From assembly GCF_030577135.1 (NCBI RefSeq), contig NZ_JAUIRR010000003.1:62001-126000 (forward strand): a stretch of DNA of 64,000 bases. The letters run 5' to 3'. A model generated the notes under the pieces. It made no database searches. It saw nothing but the letters and a program-made list of their open reading frames with translations, and had not been told where the DNA came from. Shown here piece by piece: positions 7,861 through 16,237 of this stretch (within the stretch, counting starts at the first letter, position 1; each line of letters starts with the position of its first letter). This stretch comes from Sulfurimonas sp. hsl 1-7 (GTDB lineage: Bacteria > Campylobacterota > Campylobacteria > Campylobacterales > Sulfurimonadaceae). The translations under genes and the position numbers were made by a program.

Positions 7861-10101
7861 ATGGAAGAAAAAGAGCAGATTATTCAACTCTACAGTGCAT
7901 TATCACTGTGTAATGACACTATTAATAATGTAAAAGACATATCTGAATTATTTGCCCAAATTTGTAAAGATATTCTTACTATCAATCATATAAGCATGGC
8001 ATGGATCGGATTGGTTGATGAAAACTCGAGTCAACTTAAACCTGTTTCATACTGTGGAATAGGTACTCAGTATATTAAAGATATCTCTATCAAAATAAAA
8101 GATGACCTTTTAGGAAACGGACCAAGCGGAATTGCATATAAGCAAGCAAAGCCTTATTGGTGTCAAGATTTTTTAAACGACCCCCATACAACTCCTTGGC
8201 ATGATAGAGCACGTCAATTTCATTGGAGGTCATCTGCTGCACTCCCTATCGGTACCGGTACTAAGATTATAGGGACACTTAACCTTTATTCCGATACTCT
8301 CAATGCTTTTGATCTAAAAACACAAGAGCTACTTCTAAAGATGACATCTAATATTACCCATGCTCTTAATGCTTTTGAGAGTGAAACTGCTAGGACTCAA
8401 GCAGAAAGTGCACTCAAAGAGTCTTATAATCTTCTCTCTTCCATTATCAACTCACTACCGACAAGAGTTTTTTGGAAAGATAAAGACTTAACTTATCTTG
8501 GATGTAATACTGCTTTTGCAAAAGATGCAGGTACAAATTCTCCTGATGAGATGATTGGAAAAACCGATCAACAAATGCCATGGAAAGATCAAGCCGATCT
8601 CTATAATGCCGATGACCTCACAGTTATCACTTCAAAAAAGCCAAAACTTTTTTTTGAGGAACCCCAAACTACTCCAAACGGAAAGACCATCTGGTTACGA
8701 ACCTCTAAACTTCCCCTACTCGATGCCAAGGGTGAAGTGATAGGAATTATTGGCCTTTATGATGATATAACGGAACAAAAGCAGTCTGAAAAGCGTATCT
8801 TATATATGGCAAACTATGATAGTTTAACAGGGCTTCCAAATAGAGCAAAACTTGAATCTAAGATAGAGTACAACATTGCATTATCTAAAAAAAATCAATG
8901 GAATTTCTCTTTAATATTTTTAGATATTGATAACTTCAAAGATATCAACGATACTCTTGGGCATAACATAGGTGATCAACTCCTTATTGAATTTTCTAAA
9001 AGAGTGCGTGACGTCTTAAGAGATGAAGATACGATAGCAAGACTCGGAGGGGATGAGTTTATAATTCTCCTACCGATGACAGATGCTGCACAAGCACAAA
9101 AAATTGCAGAAAAGCTACTCTTTACAGTTTACCAGCCTTTCACTATTCAACAGAATGAACTAACTGTTACAGTTTCTATGGGAATCTCTGTATATCCGGA
9201 TGACGGTATGGATAAAGACACCCTTTATAAAAATGCAGACACTGCTATGTATCGTACAAAATATAATGGGAAAAACAACTACTCATTCTTTACACAAGAG
9301 ATGCAGATGCAAACAAAAAGAAATCTGCTCTTAACAAACGCATTACATAATGCAATTGCACACGATGAACTCCATGTCGTTTATCAGCCACAGATCTCAT
9401 TAACTACACACAAACTTGTTGGATTAGAAGCACTGCTAAGATGGGAACATCCCGAATACGGAAATATATCTCCTGCTGAATTTATCCCCTTAGCAGAGAG
9501 TAGCGGTCTTATCTTATCGATAGGTGACTGGGTGATGAAAACTGCTGTAGGACAGTTAAAAAACTGGTTAAATAGAGGACTTCAAGATATTAGTATATCG
9601 GTAAATTTATCAGCTGTGCAATTTAATCAAGCAAATTTACAACATAATATTATTCAACTTTTAGATGAGATTGACCTTCCTGCAAGCTATTTAGAGATAG
9701 AGCTCACAGAGAGTGCTATTATGAGTAATCCTGAGAGTGCCATCAATATTATAAATCAACTGCATCACGTAGGTATAAAAATTGCGATTGATGATTTTGG
9801 AACTGGATACTCAAGCCTTAGTTATCTCAAAAAGTTCAAAGCATATAAACTCAAAATTGACCAATCTTTTGTTCGAGACATTACAATCGATCCAGAAGAT
9901 AAAGCGATAGTAAATGCGATTATCAACATGGCAAACAGCCTTGGGTTGCAAACAATTGCAGAGGGTGTTGAAACACTTGAACAGCTAAAATACTTAGAAG
10001 AAAACGGTTGTGATGAAGTACAGGGATATTACTACTCTAAACCTCTTACGGTTAATGAGTTTGAAAAAAGATACCTTGAGAGTAATGAGAGTAAAAAGTA
10101 G
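7861..10101 (+). CDS. Cyclic-di-GMP turnover protein: GAF-PAS-GGDEF-EAL
   Basis: 746 residues, no membrane segment, so probably a cytoplasmic sensor. Order: GAF (~20-170), PAS (~185-310, with SLPTRVFWKDKDLTYLGCN), diguanylate cyclase (~315-485) and phosphodiesterase (~495-740). The cyclase signature GGDEF is intact at 396-400 with an RxxD inhibitory site (RDED) five residues before it. The phosphodiesterase keeps EAL (523-525), LEIELTES, IDDFGTGYSS, LKIDQSFV, AEGVET and the final QGYYYSKPL. Both halves therefore look catalytically competent, with the GAF and PAS domains probably setting the balance. It is transcribed alone, opposite to its neighbours on both sides, and ends in a bidirectional terminator. 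Confidence 0.93.
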   Translation: MEEKEQIIQLYSALSLCNDTINNVKDISELFAQICKDILTINHISMAWIGLVDENSSQLKPVSYCGIGTQYIKDISIKIKDDLLGNGPSGIAYKQAKPYWCQDFLNDPHTTPWHDRARQFHWRSSAALPIGTGTKIIGTLNLYSDTLNAFDLKTQELLLKMTSNITHALNAFESETARTQAESALKESYNLLSSIINSLPTRVFWKDKDLTYLGCNTAFAKDAGTNSPDEMIGKTDQQMPWKDQADLYNADDLTVITSKKPKLFFEEPQTTPNGKTIWLRTSKLPLLDAKGEVIGIIGLYDDITEQKQSEKRILYMANYDSLTGLPNRAKLESKIEYNIALSKKNQWNFSLIFLDIDNFKDINDTLGHNIGDQLLIEFSKRVRDVLRDEDTIARLGGDEFIILLPMTDAAQAQKIAEKLLFTVYQPFTIQQNELTVTVSMGISVYPDDGMDKDTLYKNADTAMYRTKYNGKNNYSFFTQEMQMQTKRNLLLTNALHNAIAHDELHVVYQPQISLTTHKLVGLEALLRWEHPEYGNISPAEFIPLAESSGLILSIGDWVMKTAVGQLKNWLNRGLQDISISVNLSAVQFNQANLQHNIIQLLDEIDLPASYLEIELTESAIMSNPESAINIINQLHHVGIKIAIDDFGTGYSSLSYLKKFKAYKLKIDQSFVRDITIDPEDKAIVNAIINMANSLGLQTIAEGVETLEQLKYLEENGCDEVQGYYYSKPLTVNEFEKRYLESNESKK

Positions 10102-10117
10102 AGATTCTCTACTTTTT
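10093..10117. terminator. Bidirectional terminator between GGDEF-EAL gene and U32 gene
   Basis: Perfect inverted repeat of 12-base arms, AAAAAGTAGAGA (10093-10104) and TCTCTACTTTTT (10106-10117), separated by one T; a real hairpin would open the inner bases as loop. The arms give a T-tract on either strand, and the hairpin overlaps the plus-strand stop codon (10099-10101) and both convergent gene ends. Confidence 0.75.
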
Positions 10118-11401
10118 CGGATAAGTTCCCATATCTGGGTGTGAAGGTATTCTAAAGAATGTAAATGACGGGAACTTAGTAGGAAGTTTTATAGGGTTAA
10201 TATTTCCACTATGAACACTCTCCCAAATTTTTCCGTTTTGTGCTTGAAGTTTTGCAAAACTCAAATAGACACGTCCATCTTTCTCGTATGTTTTACCAAA
10301 TTCGTTTTCAACAAACTCTATTGTTTCACCTAACGGCATAACAACTTCAAGTTCATCTCCCGGAAGTGTTTTATACTTACACATATAATACTCACCGTCT
10401 TCCGTAGACTCACCCGTTACCTGATGGGTACCCAGTTGCATAGTAAAATCTAAACTTTGCGTATCATGTTTCTCAAACGGACGAGAGATAAGATAAGCAT
10501 CTGTATATCCACGGTTTTGTAAAGATTCAAGTTCATACTGATACTTAGCAATATCCTCTTTACCTTCATAATAATCATCAATAGCCATTCTGTATGCTTT
10601 AGCAGTTACTGCAGCATAATAAGATGTTTTTGTACGACCCTCGATCTTTACACTGTCAACTACGCCGCTGTCTAGTATCTCTTTGATATGTGAGCCAAGG
10701 TTCAAGTCTTTTGAGTTCATAATATATGTCCCAATCCCCTCTTCTTCTTCAAGTTTGAAAAGTGTTCCTGTTTCAGGATTTGCAGCATACATCTCATAAG
10801 GGAAACGGCAGTCATTTGCACAGCTTCCACGGTTTGGAACACGTCCGCTTTGAAGTGTTGAGATTAAACATCTTCCACTGTATGCAAAACACATACTTCC
10901 GTGAACAAACACTTCAAGTTCAAGTTCAGGCAACTCTTTTTTGATCTCTTTTAAATCTTTTAAAGAGATCTCACGAGCTGTAATAATACGAGTTGCCCCC
11001 ATATCTGCATACACTTTTGCATCAAGAACATTCATCACGTTTGCTTGTGTTGAAAGGTGTAAGGGCATTTCCGGTGCTATTTCATGTGCAAGTTTTAACA
11101 CGCCAGGAGTTGCCACAATGAAAGCATCAGGTTTTAACTCTGCCATCTTTTTTATATGTTTTTTTAAAAGCTCTATCTGTGAGTTAAAAGGGAAACCGTT
11201 GATCGTAGCGTATACTTTTTTCCCTCTCTCATGAGCATACTTGATACCCGCTTCAAAATCTTCAAACGTAAACTCTTTCCCGCTTCTAATACGAAGCGAG
11301 AAATGACTCACCCCGCCATATACTGCATCTGCTCCAAAATCAAGAGCGATCTTTAACTTCTCCAGCGTTCCTGCCGGAGATAATAATTCTACTTTTTTCA
11401 T
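10109..11401 (-). CDS. Peptidase U32 family protein, TrhP/YegQ-like (tRNA hydroxylation)
   Basis: 430 residues. The N-terminal MKKVELLSPAGTLEKLKIALDFGADAVYGG is typical of U32 proteins. The signature VHGSMCFAYSGRCL...RGSCANDCRFPY supplies four conserved cysteines, as in TrhP (YegQ), which with prephenate makes 5-hydroxyuridine at the tRNA wobble position; related RlhA acts on 23S rRNA. By length and the single U32 core it fits TrhP better than RlhA. No protease activity is implied. It overlaps the cheZ stop by 4 bases (ATGA), so it is cotranslated with cheZ, and I recall the same pairing in Campylobacter jejuni (Cj0700-Cj0701). Confidence 0.85.
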   Translation of the reverse strand: MKKVELLSPAGTLEKLKIALDFGADAVYGGVSHFSLRIRSGKEFTFEDFEAGIKYAHERGKKVYATINGFPFNSQIELLKKHIKKMAELKPDAFIVATPGVLKLAHEIAPEMPLHLSTQANVMNVLDAKVYADMGATRIITAREISLKDLKEIKKELPELELEVFVHGSMCFAYSGRCLISTLQSGRVPNRGSCANDCRFPYEMYAANPETGTLFKLEEEEGIGTYIMNSKDLNLGSHIKEILDSGVVDSVKIEGRTKTSYYAAVTAKAYRMAIDDYYEGKEDIAKYQYELESLQNRGYTDAYLISRPFEKHDTQSLDFTMQLGTHQVTGESTEDGEYYMCKYKTLPGDELEVVMPLGETIEFVENEFGKTYEKDGRVYLSFAKLQAQNGKIWESVHSGNINPIKLPTKFPSFTFFRIPSHPDMGTYPKK

Positions 11402-12078
11402 GCCTGTCCAAATTGTTCTAATAATGCTTCTATATCTTCTGTTGAAGCAAGTTCATCGTTCTCATCACCCTCAATATGTTTTGCTGAAGATACACGTGAA
11501 CTATCATCTACTTGTGATTCAAATAGTGAGTTCATATAATGAGATAAAGTTCTCATTACATTAATAACACGTTCGATTTTTTGACGGTGGATATCCTGAT
11601 ACTGCATAATATCCATTACATTCATGATCGAATCACCTGAATTTTGTAATACTTCCACTACAGACTGTGCTTCTGCTAAAGCATTCTCATTTGTTTCAAG
11701 TTGTGTCTGAAATGTACTTACATCCGGAAACTTTTCACTTAGTGTTTTAAAGAGTGTTACATTTGCTTCTAATATATCCACTACATTACTAAGATCTGTT
11801 TCTTTATCCATAAGGTCATTGCTAATTGCCTCAATAATATCAAAAATCTCTGATGCTTTCTCTTCAGACTCTTTGGTAACATCATCGAGTTGATGCACTA
11901 CTTTATTTTCATGAGTTGCAGGAGGTCCCCACTTTGGTGGTTCTTTACCTTCCATATCAGGTACATTAGAAGCATCACTTTCTAGCTCAACTTCCTCGTT
12001 TTGCACCTCTTCTTCGTCTTCAAGACTGTCTAGGTCTAGATCGCCACCCATCAATGCATCTAATTCTTCTTGAGTCAT
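11398..12078 (-). CDS. cheZ: Chemotaxis protein CheZ (epsilonproteobacterial type)
   Basis: 226 residues from ATG 12078, chosen because TGGAG lies 7 bases upstream; an in-frame TTG at 12090 lies inside that ribosome-binding site. It would dephosphorylate CheY-P at the flagellar motor. The N-terminus MTQEELDALMGG is followed by a very acidic linker. The middle is a long helical hairpin (~75-190) with MQYQDIHRQKIERVI, where the Gln-rich turn matches the catalytic QDxxxQ region of CheZ. The C-terminal DIEALLEQFGQ helix resembles the CheY-binding tail. Overall similarity to E. coli CheZ is remote; the call rests on the motif and on position beside the U32 and purE genes. Confidence 0.75.
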   Translation of the reverse strand: MTQEELDALMGGDLDLDSLEDEEEVQNEEVELESDASNVPDMEGKEPPKWGPPATHENKVVHQLDDVTKESEEKASEIFDIIEAISNDLMDKETDLSNVVDILEANVTLFKTLSEKFPDVSTFQTQLETNENALAEAQSVVEVLQNSGDSIMNVMDIMQYQDIHRQKIERVINVMRTLSHYMNSLFESQVDDSSRVSSAKHIEGDENDELASTEDIEALLEQFGQA

Positions 12079-12092
12079 CAAGATCTCCAAAA

Positions 12093-12121
12093 TTGAATAA
12101 TTTATTAATTAACACTATAAT
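12093..12121 (+). promoter_or_regulatory. Promoter of the histidinol-phosphatase gene (TTGAAT-17-TATAAT)
   Basis: A -35 TTGAAT (12093-12098) and perfect -10 TATAAT (12116-12121) are separated by exactly 17 bases, the best sigma70 promoter in the window. The start site is expected near 12128, 22 bases before the ATG, with AAAAGG as ribosome-binding site. It lies in the divergent gap with cheZ. Confidence 0.7.
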
Positions 12122-12149
12122 AACATAAAATAAATAATAAAAGGCACAC

Positions 12150-12929
12150 ATGATCGTCGATTTACACAACCATACACCCCTTTGTAATCATGCAGATGGG
12201 AAGATTGATGAGTATATATTAGCAGCTGTTAATTCAGGCACAAAAGTGTTTGGTTTTGCCGATCATGCACCTATGGATTTTGACCCTAAATATCGTATGA
12301 GCTTTGAAGAGATGAGCTGTTATGAATCAGATGTTTTAGATGCAAAACAGAGGTATAAAGATCAGATAAAAATTTTGCTCGGATATGAGGTTGACTACCT
12401 AGAAGGGCATATGGATAAAAGAGTACTTGATGCAGATGTAGACTATCTTATAGGTTCTGTTCACTTCATAGATGAATGGGGATTTGACAATCCGGAATTT
12501 ATCGGTCGATATGAACATGAAAATATTGATGAAATTTGGGAAAAATATTTTTTAGCCATTGAAAAAATGGCAAAAACAAAACTGTTTGATATTGTAGGAC
12601 ATCTTGACCTTATTAAAGTATTTAAGTTTATGCCAAATAAAGATATTGTAGAACTTGCGAAAAATGCACTTCATGCTATTAAAGAAGCTGATATGACATT
12701 GGAGATTAACGTTGCAGGGTATAGAAAACCTATCGGTGAAGCTTACCCTTCAAAAGAGTTGCTCCAAGCAGCATTTGAGTTAGATATTCCGATCACATTT
12801 AGTTCAGATGCTCATAAACCTGAGCAAGTGAACCTTTATAACGATCAAGTTGTTAAACTTGCACGTGACGTTGGGTACAAAGAATGTGCCTATTATGAAA
12901 ACAGAGAGCGAAAATTTTTAAAATTTTAG
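12150..12929 (+). CDS. hisJ: Histidinol-phosphatase, PHP family (HisJ)
   Basis: 259 residues. It would hydrolyse L-histidinol phosphate to histidinol in histidine synthesis. PHP metal ligands are visible: DLHNHTPLCNHA at the N-terminus, GFADHAP, GYEVDYLEG, IGSVHFID, IVGHLDLIK and the C-terminal FSSDAH. The YRMSFEEM and substrate loops fit HisJ better than PHP-type polymerases or nucleases. It has its own promoter and converges on the haemoglobin gene with a 4-base overlap. Confidence 0.9.
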   Translation: MIVDLHNHTPLCNHADGKIDEYILAAVNSGTKVFGFADHAPMDFDPKYRMSFEEMSCYESDVLDAKQRYKDQIKILLGYEVDYLEGHMDKRVLDADVDYLIGSVHFIDEWGFDNPEFIGRYEHENIDEIWEKYFLAIEKMAKTKLFDIVGHLDLIKVFKFMPNKDIVELAKNALHAIKEADMTLEINVAGYRKPIGEAYPSKELLQAAFELDIPITFSSDAHKPEQVNLYNDQVVKLARDVGYKECAYYENRERKFLKF

Positions 12930-12932
12930 CTC
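12906..12932. terminator. Possible hairpin terminator between hisJ and the haemoglobin gene
   Basis: Arms GAGCGAAAATTTT and AAAATTTTAGCTC pair with one mismatch around the two overlapping stop codons. It is AT-rich and has no separate T-tract, so it may be weak or fortuitous. Confidence 0.35.
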
Positions 12933-13369
12933 TTCGTATTTACCAACCACATTGAAAATATATCAAGGTAATTCCAAAAAGATTCGATATATTCAGGTGT
13001 AATCCCTTCATCTACCAATGCTTCTAAAAGTGGTTTATAGAGTGCTAACCACGATTTTCTAGCATGTTCATCTATACGAAACGGAGCATGACGCCCAACC
13101 ATTTGATGCTGCCCTCTTGTTTGAGTAAAGTAATCAGGCCCACCGCTAATTTCAACTAAGAATGCAAAAGCATGTTCTTTTGCTTCTTCAAAATCATCAT
13201 CATCAAAAATTGGAAATAAAAATGCGATATCACTTGTTTTTATAGATTCATAGTGATCATATACAAGTTTTTTGAATCTCTCTTCACCTACTTCATGTAA
13301 AAAACCGGGATGGGGTTTTGCAACAGGTGGTCTAACACCTATCTCTCCATCAGTAATTTGTAAATCCAC
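12926..13369 (-). CDS. Truncated haemoglobin, group II-like
   Basis: 147 residues from GTG 13369, with AAGGG 6 bases upstream. The core GGPDYFTQTRGQHQM followed by VGRHAPFRIDEHARKSWL matches group II (GlbO) truncated globins: His in RHAPFRI is the proximal haem ligand, and the Trp in SWL is the conserved G8 Trp near bound ligand. An N-terminal extension of ~20 residues precedes helix A. Such globins handle O2 or NO under microaerobic or nitrosative conditions. A perfect FNR-type box and a TATAAT sit upstream. I know the Campylobacter truncated globin Ctb as group III, so this is not simply its orthologue. Confidence 0.85.
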   Translation of the reverse strand: MDLQITDGEIGVRPPVAKPHPGFLHEVGEERFKKLVYDHYESIKTSDIAFLFPIFDDDDFEEAKEHAFAFLVEISGGPDYFTQTRGQHQMVGRHAPFRIDEHARKSWLALYKPLLEALVDEGITPEYIESFWNYLDIFSMWLVNTKS

Positions 13370-13400
13370 AACTTACCCTTTTTTCATTGATATGGCATTA

Positions 13401-13406
13401 ATTATA
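13401..13406 (-). promoter_or_regulatory. -10 element (TATAAT) for the truncated haemoglobin gene
   Basis: On the minus strand TATAAT lies 31 bases before the GTG start, predicting a start site near 13394 and a leader of ~25 bases. No -35 consensus is evident; instead an FNR-type box is centred about 41 bases upstream of the predicted start. Confidence 0.6.
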
Positions 13407-13427
13407 CAAATTTATATTTATTATTAC

Positions 13428-13441
13428 TTGATTTATATCAA
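13428..13441 (-). promoter_or_regulatory. Crp/Fnr-family binding site (TTGAT-N4-ATCAA)
   Basis: TTGAT TTAT ATCAA is a perfect FNR consensus palindrome, flanked by C and G that extend the symmetry. Its centre (13434.5) lies about 40.5 bases upstream of the start site predicted from the -10 at 13401-13406, the class II activator position. It lies ~150 bases upstream of the divergent trxA promoter. The Crp/Fnr protein encoded at 40866-41489 lacks Fe-S cysteines, so the cognate regulator may be encoded elsewhere. Confidence 0.7.
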
Positions 13442-13575
13442 GAAACTTATAATAATTGCTCGATGTATAACAAAACTTCTCACACAGAACTACCCATATT
13501 TGCCCATATTATTAACAAAACTCTAAAAAGAAATATGTTGTGAAGATATAAAGTTAGCTTTAATATTTTCATTTG

Positions 13576-13581
13576 TATAAT
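13576..13581 (+). promoter_or_regulatory. -10 element (TATAAT) for trxA
   Basis: TATAAT preceded by TTTG lies 38 bases before the trxA ATG, with AAAAAGGA as ribosome-binding site. The surrounding 249-base divergent region also holds the FNR-type box and a direct repeat CCCATATT (13493-13500 and 13503-13510). Confidence 0.6.
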
Positions 13582-13618
13582 ACAGACATACAACAATAAA
13601 TGTAAAAAGGAAATCCGA

Positions 13619-13936
13619 ATGGGTAAATATATTGAATTAACAGGTGCAGATTTTGAATCAACAGTAGCAGAAGGTGTTACATTAGTAGACTTTTGGGCTC
13701 CATGGTGTGGTCCATGTCGTATGATTGCTCCAATCATCGAAGAATTAGCTGAAGAGTTTGACGGAAAAGCTAAGATTTGTAAAGTAAATACAGATGAAGA
13801 GCAAGACATTGCTGTTAAATTCGGTATTCGTTCTATCCCAACTATTCTTTTCTTCAAAGATGGTGAGATGGTTGAGCAAATGGTTGGTGCTGCTTCAAAA
13901 CAAGCTTTCGCTGACAAACTTAACTCTCTTTTATAA
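13619..13936 (+). CDS. trxA: Thioredoxin
   Basis: 105 residues, standard for thioredoxin 1. Active site WAPWCGPCR (Cys at ~31 and 34), buried Asp in LVDFWAP, cis-Pro in RSIPTILFFKDG, and the final Gly of VGAASKQAF are all present. It reduces protein disulfides with electrons from TrxB, encoded two genes downstream. It is the first gene of the trxA - thioredoxin-like - trxB run. Confidence 0.97.
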   Translation: MGKYIELTGADFESTVAEGVTLVDFWAPWCGPCRMIAPIIEELAEEFDGKAKICKVNTDEEQDIAVKFGIRSIPTILFFKDGEMVEQMVGAASKQAFADKLNSLL

Positions 13937-13939
13937 TAT

Positions 13940-14440
13940 ATGAAAGAAAAAAGGGAAAGAAAAAAGGGTACATCTCTTTTTTCTCTCTCAACACTGCTGG
14001 CTTCTTTTTTCGGTGCTGCTATGATCGCTGGTGCCTTTGCTTATTTTAACTACAAGTTTTCAGAGTATAAATTTATAAACTTCAAAGATTGGGTCTTTTA
14101 CGAAAAGCAGGATCTTTTTATTCCTAAAGAGGATAAATACCTTGTTATCTTTTACTCTTCAAAACAAAGAAATACTATACAAAAACTCTCAAACATAAAG
14201 ACAGAGCTCCCTGTAATTGCTATCGATTACTATAATGATGTTGCTCCAAATACAGAAAACACTACCTTTTTACATTCAGGAACTACTACAAGTTTACAGT
14301 TTATTCAACGCTTTAATATTTATGAAATACCATCTATTTTTTTTATAAAGAAACAAAAAGATTCTCTTTATAAACAAGATAGTATGATACACAAACTTGA
14401 TAATTTAGATGAGATATCAAACAAAATAAAAACATTATAA
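13940..14440 (+). CDS. Membrane-anchored, cysteine-free thioredoxin-like protein
   Basis: 166 residues starting 3 bases after the trxA stop. A basic N-terminus (KEKRERKKG) and one hydrophobic helix (~17-37) predict a single-pass protein with the bulk outside the cytoplasm. Residues ~65-160 follow a thioredoxin pattern: strand YLVIFYSSKQRN where WCGPC would be, strand VIAIDYY, then FIQRFNIYEIPSIFFIKK, matching the FGIRSIPTILFFK cis-Pro segment of TrxA. There is no cysteine anywhere, so it cannot do redox chemistry. No good Shine-Dalgarno precedes it, which suggests coupling to trxA. The fold call is from sequence pattern only; it may be a chaperone-like or scaffold protein. Confidence 0.6.
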   Translation: MKEKRERKKGTSLFSLSTLLASFFGAAMIAGAFAYFNYKFSEYKFINFKDWVFYEKQDLFIPKEDKYLVIFYSSKQRNTIQKLSNIKTELPVIAIDYYNDVAPNTENTTFLHSGTTTSLQFIQRFNIYEIPSIFFIKKQKDSLYKQDSMIHKLDNLDEISNKIKTL

Positions 14441-14451
14441 AAGGATTTTAA

Positions 14452-15393
14452 ATGATACTTGATTGTGCTATAGTTGGTGGTGGACCTGCAGGTTTAACTG
14501 CAGGACTTTATGCGACACGCGGCGGATTAGAAAATGTAGTTATGTATGAAAAAGGTATGCCCGGCGGACAAATTACACAAAGTTCTGAGATAGAAAACTA
14601 TCCTGGTGTAACAGGTGAGATTACGGGAATGGATCTTATGATGCCATGGCCTGAGCAATGTCAAAAATTTGGTCTTAAACACGATATGGTAGAAGTTACT
14701 CGTATTACTAAAGAGGGAGATGTTTTTACAATCCACAAAGGTGATGGCTCTACAGATCAGGCACACTCTGTAATTGTAGGAACTGGTTCTTCTCCAAGAC
14801 GTGCAGGTTTTAAAGGTGAAGATGAGTTCTTCGGTAAAGGTGTAAGTACATGTGCTACTTGTGACGGTTTTTTCTATAAAGGGAAAGAGGTAGCAGTAAT
14901 CGGCGGTGGTGATACAGCACTTGAAGAAGCACTTTACCTGGCAAAAATTTGTTCAAAAGTATATCTGATCCACAGACGCGACACATTCCGTTCAGCACCA
15001 AATACTGTTAAACGTGTAGAGAACACTGAAAATATTGAACTTGTATTAAACTCTACTCCTGAAGAAGTTTACGGTGATGCTATGGGTGTAACTGGTGTAC
15101 GCGTTATCAATAATAATGGTGAAACCAGAGATATTGAAGTACCGGGTGTATTTACATTTGTTGGTAATGATGTAAACAACCAAGTACTTATCCAAGAAGA
15201 CGGTTCTTTCCTTTGTGATGTAAATGAGCAAGGGCAAGTTATGGTTAACCTTAGTATGAAAACTTCAGTTCCTGGACTTTTTGCAACAGGCGATATGCGT
15301 GTTGAAGCTCCAAAACAAGTTGTTAGTGCAGCAGGTGACGGTGCAGTTGCCGCACTGAGTGCAATTAGCTATGTTGATGAACTTTTAAACTAA
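14452..15393 (+). CDS. trxB: Thioredoxin reductase
   Basis: 313 residues. FAD site [13 protein letters not shown] at the N-terminus, redox-active CATC at 134-137, NADPH domain [13 protein letters not shown] followed by HRRDTFRS, whose two Arg bind the 2'-phosphate, and the C-terminal GLFATGDMR and [12 protein letters not shown]. It passes NADPH electrons to TrxA. It starts 11 bases after the thioredoxin-like gene with AAAGGA as ribosome-binding site, so trxA and its reductase are co-expressed. Confidence 0.96.
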   Translation: MILDCAIVGGGPAGLTAGLYATRGGLENVVMYEKGMPGGQITQSSEIENYPGVTGEITGMDLMMPWPEQCQKFGLKHDMVEVTRITKEGDVFTIHKGDGSTDQAHSVIVGTGSSPRRAGFKGEDEFFGKGVSTCATCDGFFYKGKEVAVIGGGDTALEEALYLAKICSKVYLIHRRDTFRSAPNTVKRVENTENIELVLNSTPEEVYGDAMGVTGVRVINNNGETRDIEVPGVFTFVGNDVNNQVLIQEDGSFLCDVNEQGQVMVNLSMKTSVPGLFATGDMRVEAPKQVVSAAGDGAVAALSAISYVDELLN

Positions 15394-15442
15394 GAGATGT
15401 TACTATTTCAAAAAGTTTTTTCATAGAGTAAAAGGATAACAA

Positions 15443-16213
15443 ATGATAAAAGTTGGCGTATTTGGTGCAAGCGGTCGTGTAGGAAAACTGTTAATAGAGG
15501 ATTTAAAATCAACTGCGGGTATGAGTGTAAGTAGTGTATTTGTACGTAATTCTTTAGACTTTGCTATTGATCCTTCTGTTTTAGTAACATCTGACATGCA
15601 TACATTTTTAAATGGTTGTGACATAGTAATAGACTTTTCACTTCCTGAAGCTTGTGAAAGTTTACTTGAAGAAGCAGTAAAAACACCAAAACCGCTCGTT
15701 ATCGGAACAACCGGTTTAAATACACACCAACTAAATCTTTTAAAACAGGCTAGTGAAGTTATGCCTGTTTTATACGCTACAAACATGAGTCTAGGTGTAG
15801 CACTCTTAAATAAACTTGTATATCAGGCTTCAAAAACTTTAGAAGGGTTTGATATCGAGATCGTTGAGATGCACCACAGACACAAAAAAGATGCACCAAG
15901 CGGTACGGCACTAACACTCAGTGAATCAGCTGCAGCAGGTCGTGGACTTGATATAGACAAGGTACGCGTAAGTGGACGTGACGGTAACATCGGAGAAAGA
16001 ACTAGTGATGAGATAGCAGTAATGGCACTTCGCGGTGGTGATATCGTAGGACGCCATACTGTAGGTTTTTATAACGACGGTGAGTTTATAGAACTGAACC
16101 ACACTGCAACAAGTAGAAATACGTTCTCTAAGGGTGCTATCCGTGCCGGAAAATGGCTTGCAGATAAAGAGGCAGGACTTTACTCTATCTCTGATTGTTT
16201 AGAGATAAACTAA
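15443..16213 (+). CDS. dapB: 4-hydroxy-tetrahydrodipicolinate reductase
   Basis: 256 residues. DapB reduces HTPA to tetrahydrodipicolinate in the lysine and meso-diaminopimelate pathway. It shows the N-terminal nucleotide loop [18 protein letters not shown], the catalytic segment [13 protein letters not shown] and the C-terminal [13 protein letters not shown]. It lies 49 bases after trxB on the same strand with AAAGGA before the start. Its stop codon is inside a strong terminator hairpin. Confidence 0.96.
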   Translation: MIKVGVFGASGRVGKLLIEDLKSTAGMSVSSVFVRNSLDFAIDPSVLVTSDMHTFLNGCDIVIDFSLPEACESLLEEAVKTPKPLVIGTTGLNTHQLNLLKQASEVMPVLYATNMSLGVALLNKLVYQASKTLEGFDIEIVEMHHRHKKDAPSGTALTLSESAAAGRGLDIDKVRVSGRDGNIGERTSDEIAVMALRGGDIVGRHTVGFYNDGEFIELNHTATSRNTFSKGAIRAGKWLADKEAGLYSISDCLEIN

Positions 16214-16237
16214 AAAAATTTATCTCTAAATATTTTT
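16198..16237 (+). terminator. Rho-independent terminator at the end of dapB (shared with pflA 3' end)
   Basis: Perfect 12-base arms TTTAGAGATAAA (16198-16209) and TTTATCTCTAAA (16219-16230) with a 9-base loop, followed on the plus strand by TATTTTT. The hairpin contains the dapB stop (16211-16213) and the pflA stop (16226-16228), so the convergent genes share it. The T-tract favours the plus strand. Confidence 0.75.

Noticed and set aside
13480-13917. 145-codon minus-strand open frame over trxA
   Set aside because: Antisense to a full-length thioredoxin with intact active site and promoter; the frame has no family match and extends into the promoter region.
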